Below are positions 1 to 9,148 of a stretch of 64,000 bases of DNA, piece after piece; within the stretch, counting starts at the first letter, position 1; the number at the start of each line of letters is the position of its first letter. A program made the translations under genes and the position numbers. The notes under the pieces are model-generated. The model saw only the letters and a program-made list of their open reading frames with translations. It did no database searches and was not told the origin of the DNA. Origin of the DNA: Tardibacter sp963781025 (GTDB lineage: Bacteria; Pseudomonadota; Alphaproteobacteria; Sphingomonadales; Sphingomonadaceae); the NCBI GenBank assembly GCA_963781025.1, contig CAWADU010000003.1:1178001-1242000 (forward strand). Direction: 5' to 3'.

Positions 1-1160
1 CGCCGTGCGGACAAAATGGCCGGCGAGGACGACCATGGCCAGGGCGACGAGCAGATGGTGCAGCCATTTCATCGCCCCTCCCACCGTGGCGGCTTCGGCA
101 AGCAGCGTCGTCATCATCATGACGGTCGTGACATAGACCGGAAGCAGATAGCGCGTCGTGTAATGCTGGTTCGCCTCAAGCAGGAAAGCAAGAAGCAGAA
201 AGGCCATGTAGAAGACGAAAAACAGTCCGAGCGTGAGTGCCAGCGCTCTGGCACCTCGCATCGGTTCCGCCGCCTCACGCAGGCCTCGCGGCGCCTGCGA
301 TATACTGAGGATAATTCCGCTCAGCAGAAAGACCACCAGCACAAATGCCCGTACCGCGAGCGGCACTTGTATGGGCAGCAGCATCGAGGTCATGCTGTCG
401 AGGCTCCAGAGCAACTTTTGCGGCCCCAGTTCGCCATAGAAGGCCAGGTCACGCCCGATCGAACGGCCCTCGGCAAGCTGGCTCAAAGCCGCCCATCCCA
501 GAAAGATCGCTGCGCTGGTAAAGCCGACGAGGCCCACCTGCATGAGGCGGCGCGTCACGGGATGGCGAGGCACCATCAGCAACACGAGGGCAATGGCCGC
601 GCCGAGCGGCGGAGCCGTGAAGCGGACAAGCGTGGCCAGCCCCAGCCCGACGCCACACCACAGCAGCCAGACAGGCCTTTCGGTCTCCCAATATCTGAGC
701 AGCGCCAGCAGCGTCAGCAGAATGGAGAACATAAACGGCGCCTCGGACATCGCGACTACGTGCATGCCAACGAAAACCGGGCAGAAGAGAATAATGGCCG
801 TGCCGAAGGCGGCATAGCTGCGAGCACCAGTCACCCGGAACAGCATCCACCAGACGAGCCATGCGTTCGCGCAGATGAAGAACAGGGCGATCGCGTAGGC
901 CGCCTGTGTGAGACTTGCGCCCGACAGGGTTCCGCCCATCAGCAGCCATGTATAAAGCGGAGCGTCAAAGGGATCGTCGACAATGCGCATATAGCGTGTG
1001 GTGTCAGGCAGAATGCCGATGCCATGCCTCGTGCTCAGCACGAACATCACCAGGGCGACGAAAACGAGTAGCGCGGCATCGACCCAGGCCGGCGGCCAAG
1101 TTCTCGCCACTCGCGGTGAAACACGAGCGCGCGAAAAATCCTCCGTCATGACGTCATGCA
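1..1160 (-). CDS. Partial multi-spanning membrane protein, GT-C (ArnT/PMT-like) glycosyltransferase family
   Basis: Reading the minus strand from an ATG at 1160, an open frame runs off the left edge of the window, so the C-terminus is missing. The visible part has many hydrophobic helices. After the first helix an extracytoplasmic loop contains an Asp (ILPDTTRYM) and the segment DAPLYTWLL, the layout seen in lipid-linked-sugar glycosyltransferases of the PMT/ArnT superfamily. A run of G residues (GGGGGGGA) lies just upstream of the ATG and can act as ribosome binding site. The downstream neighbour on the left is outside the window. Specific donor and acceptor cannot be told. The open frame on the opposite strand is a codon-bias shadow. 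Confidence 0.6.
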
Positions 1161-1189
1161 TCAGTCCCCCCCAAATCACGATCACAGAG

Positions 1190-2674
1190 TCAGGATATTG
1201 AAAAAACTCGTTTTATATTCTTGTAGACGAACTGGACGGCCGCATTGGCGATCCCGCTGGAGAGAATATCGTCCAGGGCACGCACAAGCGCATCGATATG
1301 GCGTTCTTCGGTAATGAACGGCGGCATGAAGTGAAGAATGTCGCGCGCGCCGGGCTGGAAGTGGCAGACAATATTGTGCCGGTCGTATAATTCGCGCGCT
1401 AATGCCGCGATCAGCACCGTCTGATAGGTCTGGAACAGATGATTGCTTGAAACATCAACCAGCTTTGCCGCCCAGTCCTGATGGAAGTTGAAGCGGACCG
1501 CGCGGAACATGCCCCGGCCACGCACATCGAGGATGTGGTCGGGATGTTTCTCCTTGAGAGCATCGAGCCGGCAGGCGAAATAATCCCCCATTTTCGCCGC
1601 GCGGTCGATCAACCCCTCGTCCTGGAGGATGTTCAGCGTCTCGATCGCCACCGCGCAGCTCTCGCCAAGGCCGCTGAAGCTTGAACTGTGGAGGTTGCAG
1701 TCGTTCTTGTTGCCATAGGCTTTGTCGAACAGCGCCTGGGAGGTGACCATCGCCGCCACCTCGCGCTTGCCGCCGCCCAGCGTCTTGGCCAGCGTGACGA
1801 TGTCGGGAACCGCGTCTTCATATTGAAAGGCGCAGAACTTGCCGCTCCGCCCCATGCCGACCTTGACCTCGTCACAGATCGCCAGAACGTCGTTCTCGCG
1901 GCAAAGCCTGATGAATTCGGTCAGATACCCGTCGGGCAAAACCTCGCAGGATGTACCGCGGATCGTCTCGATGATGGCGGCGATAATGCGATTACCACCC
2001 GTCCCGTCCGATGCCGCCGCAATCGCCTGCCGCACCGATTCAATGTCGCCATAAGTTGCGTAGATCACATTTTCCTTGGGCACGCCGAGCAGAAAGCCTG
2101 ACTGGACGTCGGTCGCAGTGGTCAGTGACATCGCGCCGTGCGTCTTGCCGTGGAAGGCGCCCCGCATACACAAGAACTGGGTCTTGCCTTTGGGCGTCTG
2201 CACCCGCTCGCTCAGCTTCATCGCCGCTTCGTTGGCTTCCGCGCCCGAAACCGCAAAGAACGAGACCTCCAAGGGATCAGGGAGAAACTGGGCCAGATTA
2301 TACGCCAATGCGCCCTGCAATTTGTGCGGCGCGATCTTGATGCAGTCGATGATCTTCTGCTCGTGGCACTTGCGTTCCGCCTCGATAATGCGCGGATGAT
2401 TGTGCCCCAGCCCAACCACGCCGAGACCGGCCGAGAAATCGAGCAGCGTCCGCCCGTCATTCAGCCAGATTTCGATGCCCTGCGCGCCCCTTATGTCCAT
2501 GTCCTTGAAGCCAAGGATGTCAAATAGCTGGAGCATGTATTTATTGAGGTGGCGGGCATAAAGTTCATTTGCTGCGCCGGAATCGAGGGCCAGACTCTCG
2601 TCCAGGGTAAGAATCTTCCGGCGCTCGGTGGCATCACATGATTGCGTTTCAGCGACCGACAGAACATCGCTCAT
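1190..2674 (-). CDS. Class III PLP-dependent aminotransferase
   Basis: 494 residues with the full class III aminotransferase fold. It has the cofactor-phosphate segment SGAEANEAAMK (about 143-153), the PLP-ring Asp in ICDEVKVGMGRSG (Asp268) and the Schiff-base lysine in TLAKTLGGG (Lys297). The family transfers an amino group from an omega-amino donor such as ornithine, putrescine or lysine, or from an amino acid, to a 2-oxo acid. The start has a purine-rich GAAGGGA upstream. The hopanoid locus begins about 3 kb away, so a role like HpnO (aminobacteriohopanetriol formation) is conceivable. The intervening two-component genes and the lack of a diagnostic motif keep that a hypothesis. The C-terminal 25 residues look family-atypical. 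Confidence 0.8.
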   Translation of the reverse strand: MSDVLSVAETQSCDATERRKILTLDESLALDSGAANELYARHLNKYMLQLFDILGFKDMDIRGAQGIEIWLNDGRTLLDFSAGLGVVGLGHNHPRIIEAERKCHEQKIIDCIKIAPHKLQGALAYNLAQFLPDPLEVSFFAVSGAEANEAAMKLSERVQTPKGKTQFLCMRGAFHGKTHGAMSLTTATDVQSGFLLGVPKENVIYATYGDIESVRQAIAAASDGTGGNRIIAAIIETIRGTSCEVLPDGYLTEFIRLCRENDVLAICDEVKVGMGRSGKFCAFQYEDAVPDIVTLAKTLGGGKREVAAMVTSQALFDKAYGNKNDCNLHSSSFSGLGESCAVAIETLNILQDEGLIDRAAKMGDYFACRLDALKEKHPDHILDVRGRGMFRAVRFNFHQDWAAKLVDVSSNHLFQTYQTVLIAALARELYDRHNIVCHFQPGARDILHFMPPFITEERHIDALVRALDDILSSGIANAAVQFVYKNIKRVFSIS

Positions 2675-2814
2675 TCAAAGATTCCCTTCAGGACGTCTTT
2701 ACGCGTTCGTACCAATCCGCAGGGCCTAGGGTAAGTGACAGGCGGTATACACAATTGGAGCTAGCAGCCCCTACTGCTGATTACCTCCCTTGCGCCGCTG
2801 ACCATTTTGGCCGG

Positions 2815-3465
2815 TCACGGCCGCGATCCCAGAAGCAGCGCGGCAAGTGCCGTCCGATTGGTGATCTGGAGCTTCACATAGATGTTGTGCAGGTGAATCC
2901 TCACTGTGCCAGCGGACACGCCGATCATCCTGGCGATCACCTTGTTCGGACGCCCCTCGCACACCAGCTCGGCGATTTGGCGCTCTCGCGGGGTGAGCGA
3001 CGAAATCGAAGCGTCTTGCTGCTCACGATTCGTCCGATGCGAAACCGCAGCCTGGATCATCTCAGATGTCAGCCATTTTCGGCCAGCGGCAACTTCGCGC
3101 AAACAATCGATAAGCGCTTCAGGTGCGGTTTCCTTCAATATGATTCCCGACACACCCGCAGCCATTGCTTCCAGAACCTGATCATCACCGATCATCGCTG
3201 TCAGAAATACGACTTTCGGGGGGTGCGGCTGCCGGGCCAGACGCTTCAATACCCCGAGGCCCGAGATTTCGGGCATGGTAAGATCAAGCACGGCGATGTT
3301 GGGACGCAACTGTTCAATTAGAGAAATCACGGAAAGACCGTCACCCGCCGTGCCCGTAACCGTGAAGCCCGGTTCAGCATTGACCAGCTCGCAGAGCCCC
3401 TTCAGCAGGAGTGGGTGGTCGTCGGCAAGAACGACGTCAATCGGATCGGCCGTTCCTTCGCTCAT
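2815..3465 (-). CDS. NarL/FixJ-family response regulator
   Basis: 216 residues. The N-terminal receiver domain has the acidic pair ADDHP (about 14-18), the phospho-acceptor Asp61 in VLDLTMPE and the conserved Lys in GIILKETAPEAL near 110. A C-terminal LuxR-type helix-turn-helix follows, from about residue 150 (LTPRERQIAELVCEG to TVRIHLHNIYVKL). It is the cytoplasmic DNA-binding output of the adjacent sensor kinase: its ATG overlaps the kinase stop codon by four bases, so the two are translationally coupled. The target genes are unknown; the aminotransferase downstream on the same strand is the nearest candidate. Confidence 0.93.
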   Translation of the reverse strand: MSEGTADPIDVVLADDHPLLLKGLCELVNAEPGFTVTGTAGDGLSVISLIEQLRPNIAVLDLTMPEISGLGVLKRLARQPHPPKVVFLTAMIGDDQVLEAMAAGVSGIILKETAPEALIDCLREVAAGRKWLTSEMIQAAVSHRTNREQQDASISSLTPRERQIAELVCEGRPNKVIARMIGVSAGTVRIHLHNIYVKLQITNRTALAALLLGSRP

Positions 3466-5120
3466 GATGGAAGCCGAATATGCATGTTGAACCCCTCATC
3501 GGTCGAATGAACGACAAGCTCGCCGCCAAGGTCGTCCACGCGGTCGTTGATCGAACGCGGACGTATGTCGCTGTCACCGGCCACGCCGCATCCATCGTCG
3601 CGTATCGCAAGTTCGATGCCGTCCGGCTTAAGCGTGACGAGGACGTGCACCAGGCTCGCACCACCATGCCGGACGGCGTTTGCCGTCGCTTCGGATATAA
3701 TCTGACACAGATCGGCGAAACCGGGTGGAACCAGGGTCGCACCCGCGGGCTCCACCGCCACCTCGACCAGACAGTGCCATTGCCGCCCAAGCGCCTCCGC
3801 CAGAGTTTGTAACGGGCCGACCAGCGGTTCCGAGACCGACCTGGGCGGTGCAGACCGGGCCTGCTCCACGAACCGCCTGATCTGCCGTTGCTGTTCCGCC
3901 AGTATTCCGCCGACCAGCACGACCGCCGAACGCATGGCCTCCGGTGAGCGTTGGCTGGCGGTCTTCAGTTGAAGACCGGCCGCCGTCAGATCCTGGAGCA
4001 CGCTGTCGTGCAGATCTCGCGCCAGGCGGCCGCGTTCGCGCAAGCTCGCGGTCACCTCAAGTTCCCGCATCATGGTAATCTGCTCGAATTCGGACGCAAG
4101 ACGAGTGGCAACGATCTCCGCAAGCGACAGAATGTCCTCGCTCGGCGAACCGGGATCAATGACAAACACCCTTCCGGCATAATGGGAACTGACAAATGGA
4201 ACACTGCAATAGCCCGGGGAAGCGCGACCCGGGCGAACCATCGCCACCCTCAGCGAAGGCGGCAGCGTTTCCTCGGGTAGCACAAGGACTTCCGCCAGCG
4301 GGCGATCACCGAAGGCGGCATGGCCGTGACCACCTTCGATGATCCGCTGGCAACCGTCGCCTTCAACAGACACATTCGTGCACTCGGCTCCGTCCCACCA
4401 GGCAAGTTGACCGAAAGGCTCATCCTCGTCGCGCCAGACCACGAGAAGACCCGCACCGTCGAGCACATCGGATGCATGCCGGAGTGAACCCGCGATCGCA
4501 GGTTCACTCTCCCGTGACTGAGCTTCAACCGGCCACGCTGCGAGGCGGGCAAGCTGGCTTCGGCTGCGCTCGCGATAGGACGCGAAATAACCGAGCATGA
4601 CGGCGGCGACGAGCGCATAGGCCGACCGCATGATGAGCACGTTTAGATCGGAAACACTGGGGTCGGCATAAGGCCATCCGACAGGAACGAGCAGAACGTC
4701 AAGCGCCACGGCGGTGATCAGCGCGCCCCTCACACCCCATCGCATCGCACCCGTTATCAGCGCGAAAGTGAAATAGGCATAGAACGGACTGGCGAGTTCT
4801 CCGGAGAGGAACGCCAAAATGCAGAGAATGAGGATATCGATCATGTGGCCCGGTATGTGTGACCGGTGGTTCAGGGCATGCCTTGACGGTTTTACGACCA
4901 GATAGGCGGCATAAACCATATAGCCGGCCAGAAGGGTGTAGGTTTCGGTGACGTTTCGCGTGGGCTGCGTGGGATCGAACCAGACCGCGAGAAGTCCGAG
5001 ACTTGACGTGACGAGGCGAGATATTCGGATCAGCCGCTCCGGATGCGATGCAAAAATGGGGCCGCCAAGGTCGCGTCGCGTCAGGCTCTTCGGATCTGAA
5101 TCTACGAAATGGGCAGGCAT
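3462..5120 (-). CDS. NarL-type membrane sensor histidine kinase (HisKA_3)
   Basis: 552 residues from the chosen ATG at 5120, which has AGGGGAAG six bases upstream. A longer frame from 5210 is open but lacks a comparable site. The N-terminal third has about six hydrophobic helices. A variable GAF-like middle region follows, then the HisKA_3 dimerisation box with phospho-acceptor His371 (RLARDLHDSVLQDL) and a C-terminal HATPase domain (EATANAVRHGG, then IRDDGCGVAG). Kinases of this type sense a membrane or cytoplasmic signal and phosphorylate a LuxR-type regulator, here the gene overlapping its 3' end. The signal is not evident. Confidence 0.9.
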   Translation of the reverse strand: MPAHFVDSDPKSLTRRDLGGPIFASHPERLIRISRLVTSSLGLLAVWFDPTQPTRNVTETYTLLAGYMVYAAYLVVKPSRHALNHRSHIPGHMIDILILCILAFLSGELASPFYAYFTFALITGAMRWGVRGALITAVALDVLLVPVGWPYADPSVSDLNVLIMRSAYALVAAVMLGYFASYRERSRSQLARLAAWPVEAQSRESEPAIAGSLRHASDVLDGAGLLVVWRDEDEPFGQLAWWDGAECTNVSVEGDGCQRIIEGGHGHAAFGDRPLAEVLVLPEETLPPSLRVAMVRPGRASPGYCSVPFVSSHYAGRVFVIDPGSPSEDILSLAEIVATRLASEFEQITMMRELEVTASLRERGRLARDLHDSVLQDLTAAGLQLKTASQRSPEAMRSAVVLVGGILAEQQRQIRRFVEQARSAPPRSVSEPLVGPLQTLAEALGRQWHCLVEVAVEPAGATLVPPGFADLCQIISEATANAVRHGGASLVHVLVTLKPDGIELAIRDDGCGVAGDSDIRPRSINDRVDDLGGELVVHSTDEGFNMHIRLPS

Positions 5121-5841
5121 CAGGCCTTCCCCTCTGGCCGGGGACGCAGCATGCGCCTGCGACCTTTCCCTTTGGCCGCCAGACGCTTGCCCAGCGGCAG
5201 GTCGCTCCATGCCGGGATGCTGCGATGGCGCGGAAATTCGCTTGCAATCGTCAACAGGCAGGAAAGACGAGTGAGCACAGGCGTATCAATCTGCCAAAGC
5301 CGGCGCCGATACCGTATTTTCGCCAGCAGATTTCCGTAGAATGTTATCGGAATGAAACTGCCGAATAGCCGGTGCGTCGTCCAGAGCTAAGTCACGAGCG
5401 CATGCGTGGCAAAGCGCGTCTGCAGAAGCCGTTTCAAATGGGTCCAATCAATGCTCTCCGGACCCGCAGCGATCATCGCCGTCATTGTGTGAAAGCCCGT
5501 CTGACATTGCATCCCGCCCAAGTTATATATTCTGTTCTGATCGTAATCACGGTCAATCTGGATCAACAAATGAAATCGCGAGGTATATCATAGTGCATAT
5601 CCATTCGTATGCCTCGTCTTCATCTACACGTTAAAGGCCGAGTACGCTATCGTTCTTCACAAAAACGCGCCAACTCTGCGGCTATCAGGCACGGCCCGCC
5701 GGCGACTGGACTTATCGCCCGGGCCCAAGCTCTTTGACAGATCATTGGGATCGACCGCCTCGACACCCTTGGGATCACGAATATCACGAAATCGAACAAG
5801 CAGCGGCAACTGAAGGGTCTTCGATACTGAACGCGGATCGA
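5121..5841. other. 720-bp intergenic region, no convincing gene
   Basis: This stretch lies between the sensor kinase start and the hpnL stop, both on the minus strand. Base composition is more AT-rich than the flanks, especially around 5520-5620. The best minus-strand frame (5387-5569, 60 codons) would start with TTG, has no good ribosome binding site and matches no family I recognise. It could be a decayed gene end. The region presumably holds the promoter of the kinase/regulator pair. I found no tRNA, repeat or clear terminator. Confidence 0.4.
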
Positions 5842-6816
5842 TCACGCGTCCTTCGGGCGCAACAGGCGGCGGCCTTCCAGCAATTGCCAGACAATCAGCG
5901 CGGGCACGCCGATGCTGATGTCGCGCGCCCGCTTCAACAATGACAGCGCAAGCGCGACTTCTGGACCAAGGCCGAACACAGGGCCGATCAACACATATCC
6001 GGCTTCCTGAAGGCCCAGCGCTCCCGGCACGAAAAAGGCTGCGCTGCGTATGGCGAAGATCAGGCTTTCGATGGTGAGAACGGCCCACAGCGACAGGTCC
6101 GCGCCCATGAAGCGAAGGGCGATCCAGGCGCCCGCGCCGCTCACGATCCAGCCGAGCAGGTTGAAAAAGAAGGACGCGGCCACACGGCCGCGGTGCCGGT
6201 AGACGTGCCGTAACATCTGCTGAACCGTGCTTGCCGCCGCCGCCGCGCGCGGCAGGAAGCGCATCGTCACCCGTACGACAAGGTCGATACCATGGCTCTG
6301 CGCCATCATGAACGCTACCGTGGTGGCGACCGCGAGGCCGAGGCCGCCGGCCGCGACCCACAAAATCTGGTGGCCGGCCTCCCCTGCGCCGAGCCGCAAA
6401 GCCAGCACACCCACCCCCATCAGGGTGAAAAGCAACTGAGAGGCCATTTCGGTGGTGATATCCGCCACCATCGAGGCGAAGACCAGCGCCTCCCCGATGC
6501 CATGCGCGGTGGCGGTCCGCCCACCCACGATCAGCCCGCCCAGATGGGAAAAGGGCAGGACGTCAGATGCTGCTTCGCGCGTCGTGCGGCCCCAGATAAA
6601 TATCCAGAGCTGGTCGGCTCTGGCGCCCGGCGCAACGGCGAACCACGACAGCCCGAGGATCACGAGCACCAGCAACGACCAGACGCACAGAAGGAAAAAG
6701 CCCAGGCCGCCGATAGCGCTTGCGGCATCCGCCACTTCGCCGACGCCCACCGAACGCAAGAGGCCGGCAGCGAGCGCCAGGCCCAGAAGCGTGGCGACAA
6801 GCACCGCGATCCTCAC
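5842..6816 (-). CDS. hpnL: HpnL-like integral membrane protein (LPG synthase TM / flippase-like family)
   Basis: About 324 residues from a GTG at 6816. The frame is open to an ATG at 6909, but that start would overlap hpnK by 53 bases. The product is almost entirely hydrophobic, with seven or eight predicted helices, and carries family-typical stretches such as SHLGGLIVGGRTA and the C-terminal PGALGLQEAGYVLIG seen in the lysylphosphatidylglycerol-synthase transmembrane family, which includes HpnL. HpnL proteins occur only in hopanoid loci, and a role in hopanoid transport or membrane placement has been suggested but not shown. It is the last gene of the hpnI-J-K-L unit. Confidence 0.8.
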   Translation of the reverse strand: MRIAVLVATLLGLALAAGLLRSVGVGEVADAASAIGGLGFFLLCVWSLLVLVILGLSWFAVAPGARADQLWIFIWGRTTREAASDVLPFSHLGGLIVGGRTATAHGIGEALVFASMVADITTEMASQLLFTLMGVGVLALRLGAGEAGHQILWVAAGGLGLAVATTVAFMMAQSHGIDLVVRVTMRFLPRAAAAASTVQQMLRHVYRHRGRVAASFFFNLLGWIVSGAGAWIALRFMGADLSLWAVLTIESLIFAIRSAAFFVPGALGLQEAGYVLIGPVFGLGPEVALALSLLKRARDISIGVPALIVWQLLEGRRLLRPKDA

Positions 6817-6856
6817 GAAAAATTCACCCGCCCGATGCGACGGCGCAGGGAAATGT

Positions 6857-7723
6857 TCATCCTTCCCGACCCTCGGTCCGACCCGCGATAAATGCGGCGA
6901 AGCTGCCAAGCATCACGCCATGTTCGCGAACCGCGCTTTCCACGGCGGGATCGACCAGCGCGGCAAGCTCGTCCCGATAACGATAGCCAGGGGCGTGGCC
7001 GTCGAAACCGTCGTCGGTCGCCGGGTGGAGGTAGATTTCGCTGAGCCCCGGGGGAAGGTTCGCGATCAGCCCTCCCAGTCTCCCGGCCGTCATCGCGCCT
7101 GACCAGCGAAGGCCGAACACCTGATCGGGTGCCCGAACGCCCGCGCGGCGAAAGCGTCCGCGCAATGCTGCGGCCCAGGGCGCGACGATCCATTCGACGA
7201 TGGAGGGCGCGCCTGGCTCTATCCCTGTCAGCACCGCCCGTGGCTCCGCCGGCACGCGCGCGGCCTTCAACCCAAAGCGCTTGCCGATGCGAAGGATCAT
7301 TGCCGCGATTGTCGGGTGAAGATGGAAATGTTTGTGTGCGTTGACATGATCGAGCGGCAAGCCGGTGGCGGAAAAGGCGCGAAACTGGGCTTCGATCTCC
7401 AGCGCGACCTGTCGCCGAACGCCCGGCCGGAAGAAGATGTCCGCGCCCATGCGCGCCATGCCGGTGCGGAACAGGCCGCGCCGGTCGACAAGATCAGGCA
7501 CCAGTTCCGGCGGCGAAACCGGCCGTCCCTCGACAAGCACCAGGTGCAGGCCAACGCCAAGGCTGGGCAAGCGTCTCGCCCGCTCCACCGCATCGGCCGC
7601 GGCATTGCCCGTCACCATCAGGCTGGCGGCTGTCAGCACGCCCTGACTGTGCGCCTGCTCCACCGCCTCGTTCACCGCAGTTGCCGCACCGAAATCGTCT
7701 GCGGTAACGATCAGTTGCTTCAA
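6857..7723 (-). CDS. hpnK: Hopanoid biosynthesis protein HpnK (YdjC/ChbG-like deacetylase)
   Basis: 288 residues. The N-terminal TADDFG motif (7-12, metal-binding Asp pair), His60 in GVGLHLVL and the HKHFH cluster (130-134) are the metal and catalytic elements of the YdjC-like carbohydrate deacetylases. HpnK is known to remove the acetyl group from N-acetylglucosaminyl-bacteriohopanetetrol made by HpnI, giving the glucosaminyl hopanoid that HpnJ rearranges to the cyclitol ether. The start is a TTG overlapping the hpnJ TGA stop by three bases, which implies coupled translation. Family identity is clear from these motifs and from its place between hpnJ and hpnL. Confidence 0.93.
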   Translation of the reverse strand: MKQLIVTADDFGAATAVNEAVEQAHSQGVLTAASLMVTGNAAADAVERARRLPSLGVGLHLVLVEGRPVSPPELVPDLVDRRGLFRTGMARMGADIFFRPGVRRQVALEIEAQFRAFSATGLPLDHVNAHKHFHLHPTIAAMILRIGKRFGLKAARVPAEPRAVLTGIEPGAPSIVEWIVAPWAAALRGRFRRAGVRAPDQVFGLRWSGAMTAGRLGGLIANLPPGLSEIYLHPATDDGFDGHAPGYRYRDELAALVDPAVESAVREHGVMLGSFAAFIAGRTEGREG

Positions 7724-9148
7724 GCCGCTGCGTCCTTGCGGCTGCGCAGGAAGCGGAAGAACTCGACGCCTTCGCGCAGCCGCCGCTTCATCATGTCGCG
7801 GTCGCGCAGCATCTCTGCGACAATTGACCAGATCTTCGACGGGCGGAAATAGAAGCGTTTGTAGAAATCCTCGACCGAATCGAAAATCTCGGCGCTGCTG
7901 AGATGCGGATAGTTGAGCTGGGCGATCTGGTTGCCGCCGTCCGTCAACAGATGATCCGTGCCGTCGAACCAGCCATTTTCCTTCGCCTGCTTGTAAAGGA
8001 AGGTGCCGGGATAGGGTGCCGCCAGCGACACCTGGATGGTGTGCGGGTCGATCTCCTTGGCGTAGGCGATGGTTTCCTCGATCGTCTCCTTCGTCTCGCC
8101 CGGCAGGCCGAGGATGAAGGTGCCGTGGATGACGATGCCCAGCTCGTGGCAGTCCTTGGTGAATTGCTGGGCGACGTCGGTCCGCAGCCCTTTCTTGATG
8201 TTGTGCAGGATCTTCTGGTTGCCGCTCTCGTAGCCCACCAGGAGCAGCCTGAGCCCATTGTCGCGCATCACCTTCAATGTCGAGCGCGGCACATTGGCCT
8301 TGGCGTTGCACGACCAGGTGACGCCCAGCTTGCCGAGCTCCCTTGCCAGCTCTTCGACGCGCGGCGCGTTGTCGGTCAGCGTGTCGTCGTCGAAGAAGAT
8401 TTCCTTCACCTGCGGAAACGCCTGAACGGCCCATTTCACCTCTTCGATGACATGGCCGATGCTGCGCGTGCGGTAGTTGTGCCCGCCGACCGTCTGCGGC
8501 CAGAGGCAGAAGGTGCAGCGCGATTTGCAGCCACGCCCGGTGTAGAACGACAGATAGGGGTGGAGCAGATAGCCGCCGAAATATTTCTCTATCGTCAGGT
8601 CGCGCTTGTAAACCGGCGTGACGAAGGGCAGCGAATCCATGTCCTCGATGACCGGCCGCTCGTCATTATGGACGATCACGCCCTGGCGGTTGCGGTAACT
8701 GATCCCCTTGATCCGGTCCCAGGGCTGATCTTCGGCTATATCCTTGATGGTGAAATCGAATTCATTGCGAGCGACGAAATCGATCGCTTCGGACGCCTTC
8801 AGGCTCCCCTCGGCGTCGACCGCGACCTTCGCGCCGATCATGCCGATCCTGAGCGAAGGATTGAGCGCCTTCAATAGCTCGGCGGTCTTCACGTCCTGAT
8901 GGAAGCTGGGCGTCGAGGTATGGAGCACGACGAGATCGCGCTCATAGGCTTCGTGTTTGATATCGTCGAAGCTCAGGTCATGGGCGGGCGCGTCAATCAG
9001 CTTTGATCCCTCGCACAATCGCGGCGGGCTGTGCGAGCCAGGTCGGATACCAGAAGGATTTGACCTCGCGCTTCATCTGGTAGCGCGCGCCTGCGCCACC
9101 ATCATATCCGTCAAAGGAAGGCGCCTGCAGAAAAAGCGAACGAAGCAT
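7720..9148 (-). CDS. hpnJ: Hopanoid radical SAM protein HpnJ, interrupted by a +1 frameshift
   Basis: The gene starts at ATG 9148, whose A is shared with the hpnI stop (TGATG). The first frame encodes about 47 family-typical residues (MLRSLFLQAPSFDGYDGG to WLAQPAAIV), then hits a stop at 8993. The rest is in the next frame, open from 9018 to 7720. Removing one base from the CCC run at 9008-9010 (GGG on the coding strand) joins the parts into about 475 residues, close to the usual HpnJ length. The downstream part has the B12-binding-like region and the radical SAM cluster CKSRCTFC (three Cys). HpnJ converts glucosaminyl-BHT to BHT cyclitol ether. The break may be a sequencing error or a real inactivating mutation. 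Confidence 0.88.

Noticed and set aside
16..1071. Open frame of 351 codons on the plus strand
   Set aside because: It is antisense to the membrane protein on the minus strand, very rich in His/Gln/Arg, with no domain: a codon-bias shadow.
5387..5569. 60-codon minus-strand frame in the intergenic region
   Set aside because: TTG start without a ribosome binding site and no recognised family; kept only as a remark in the intergenic entry.
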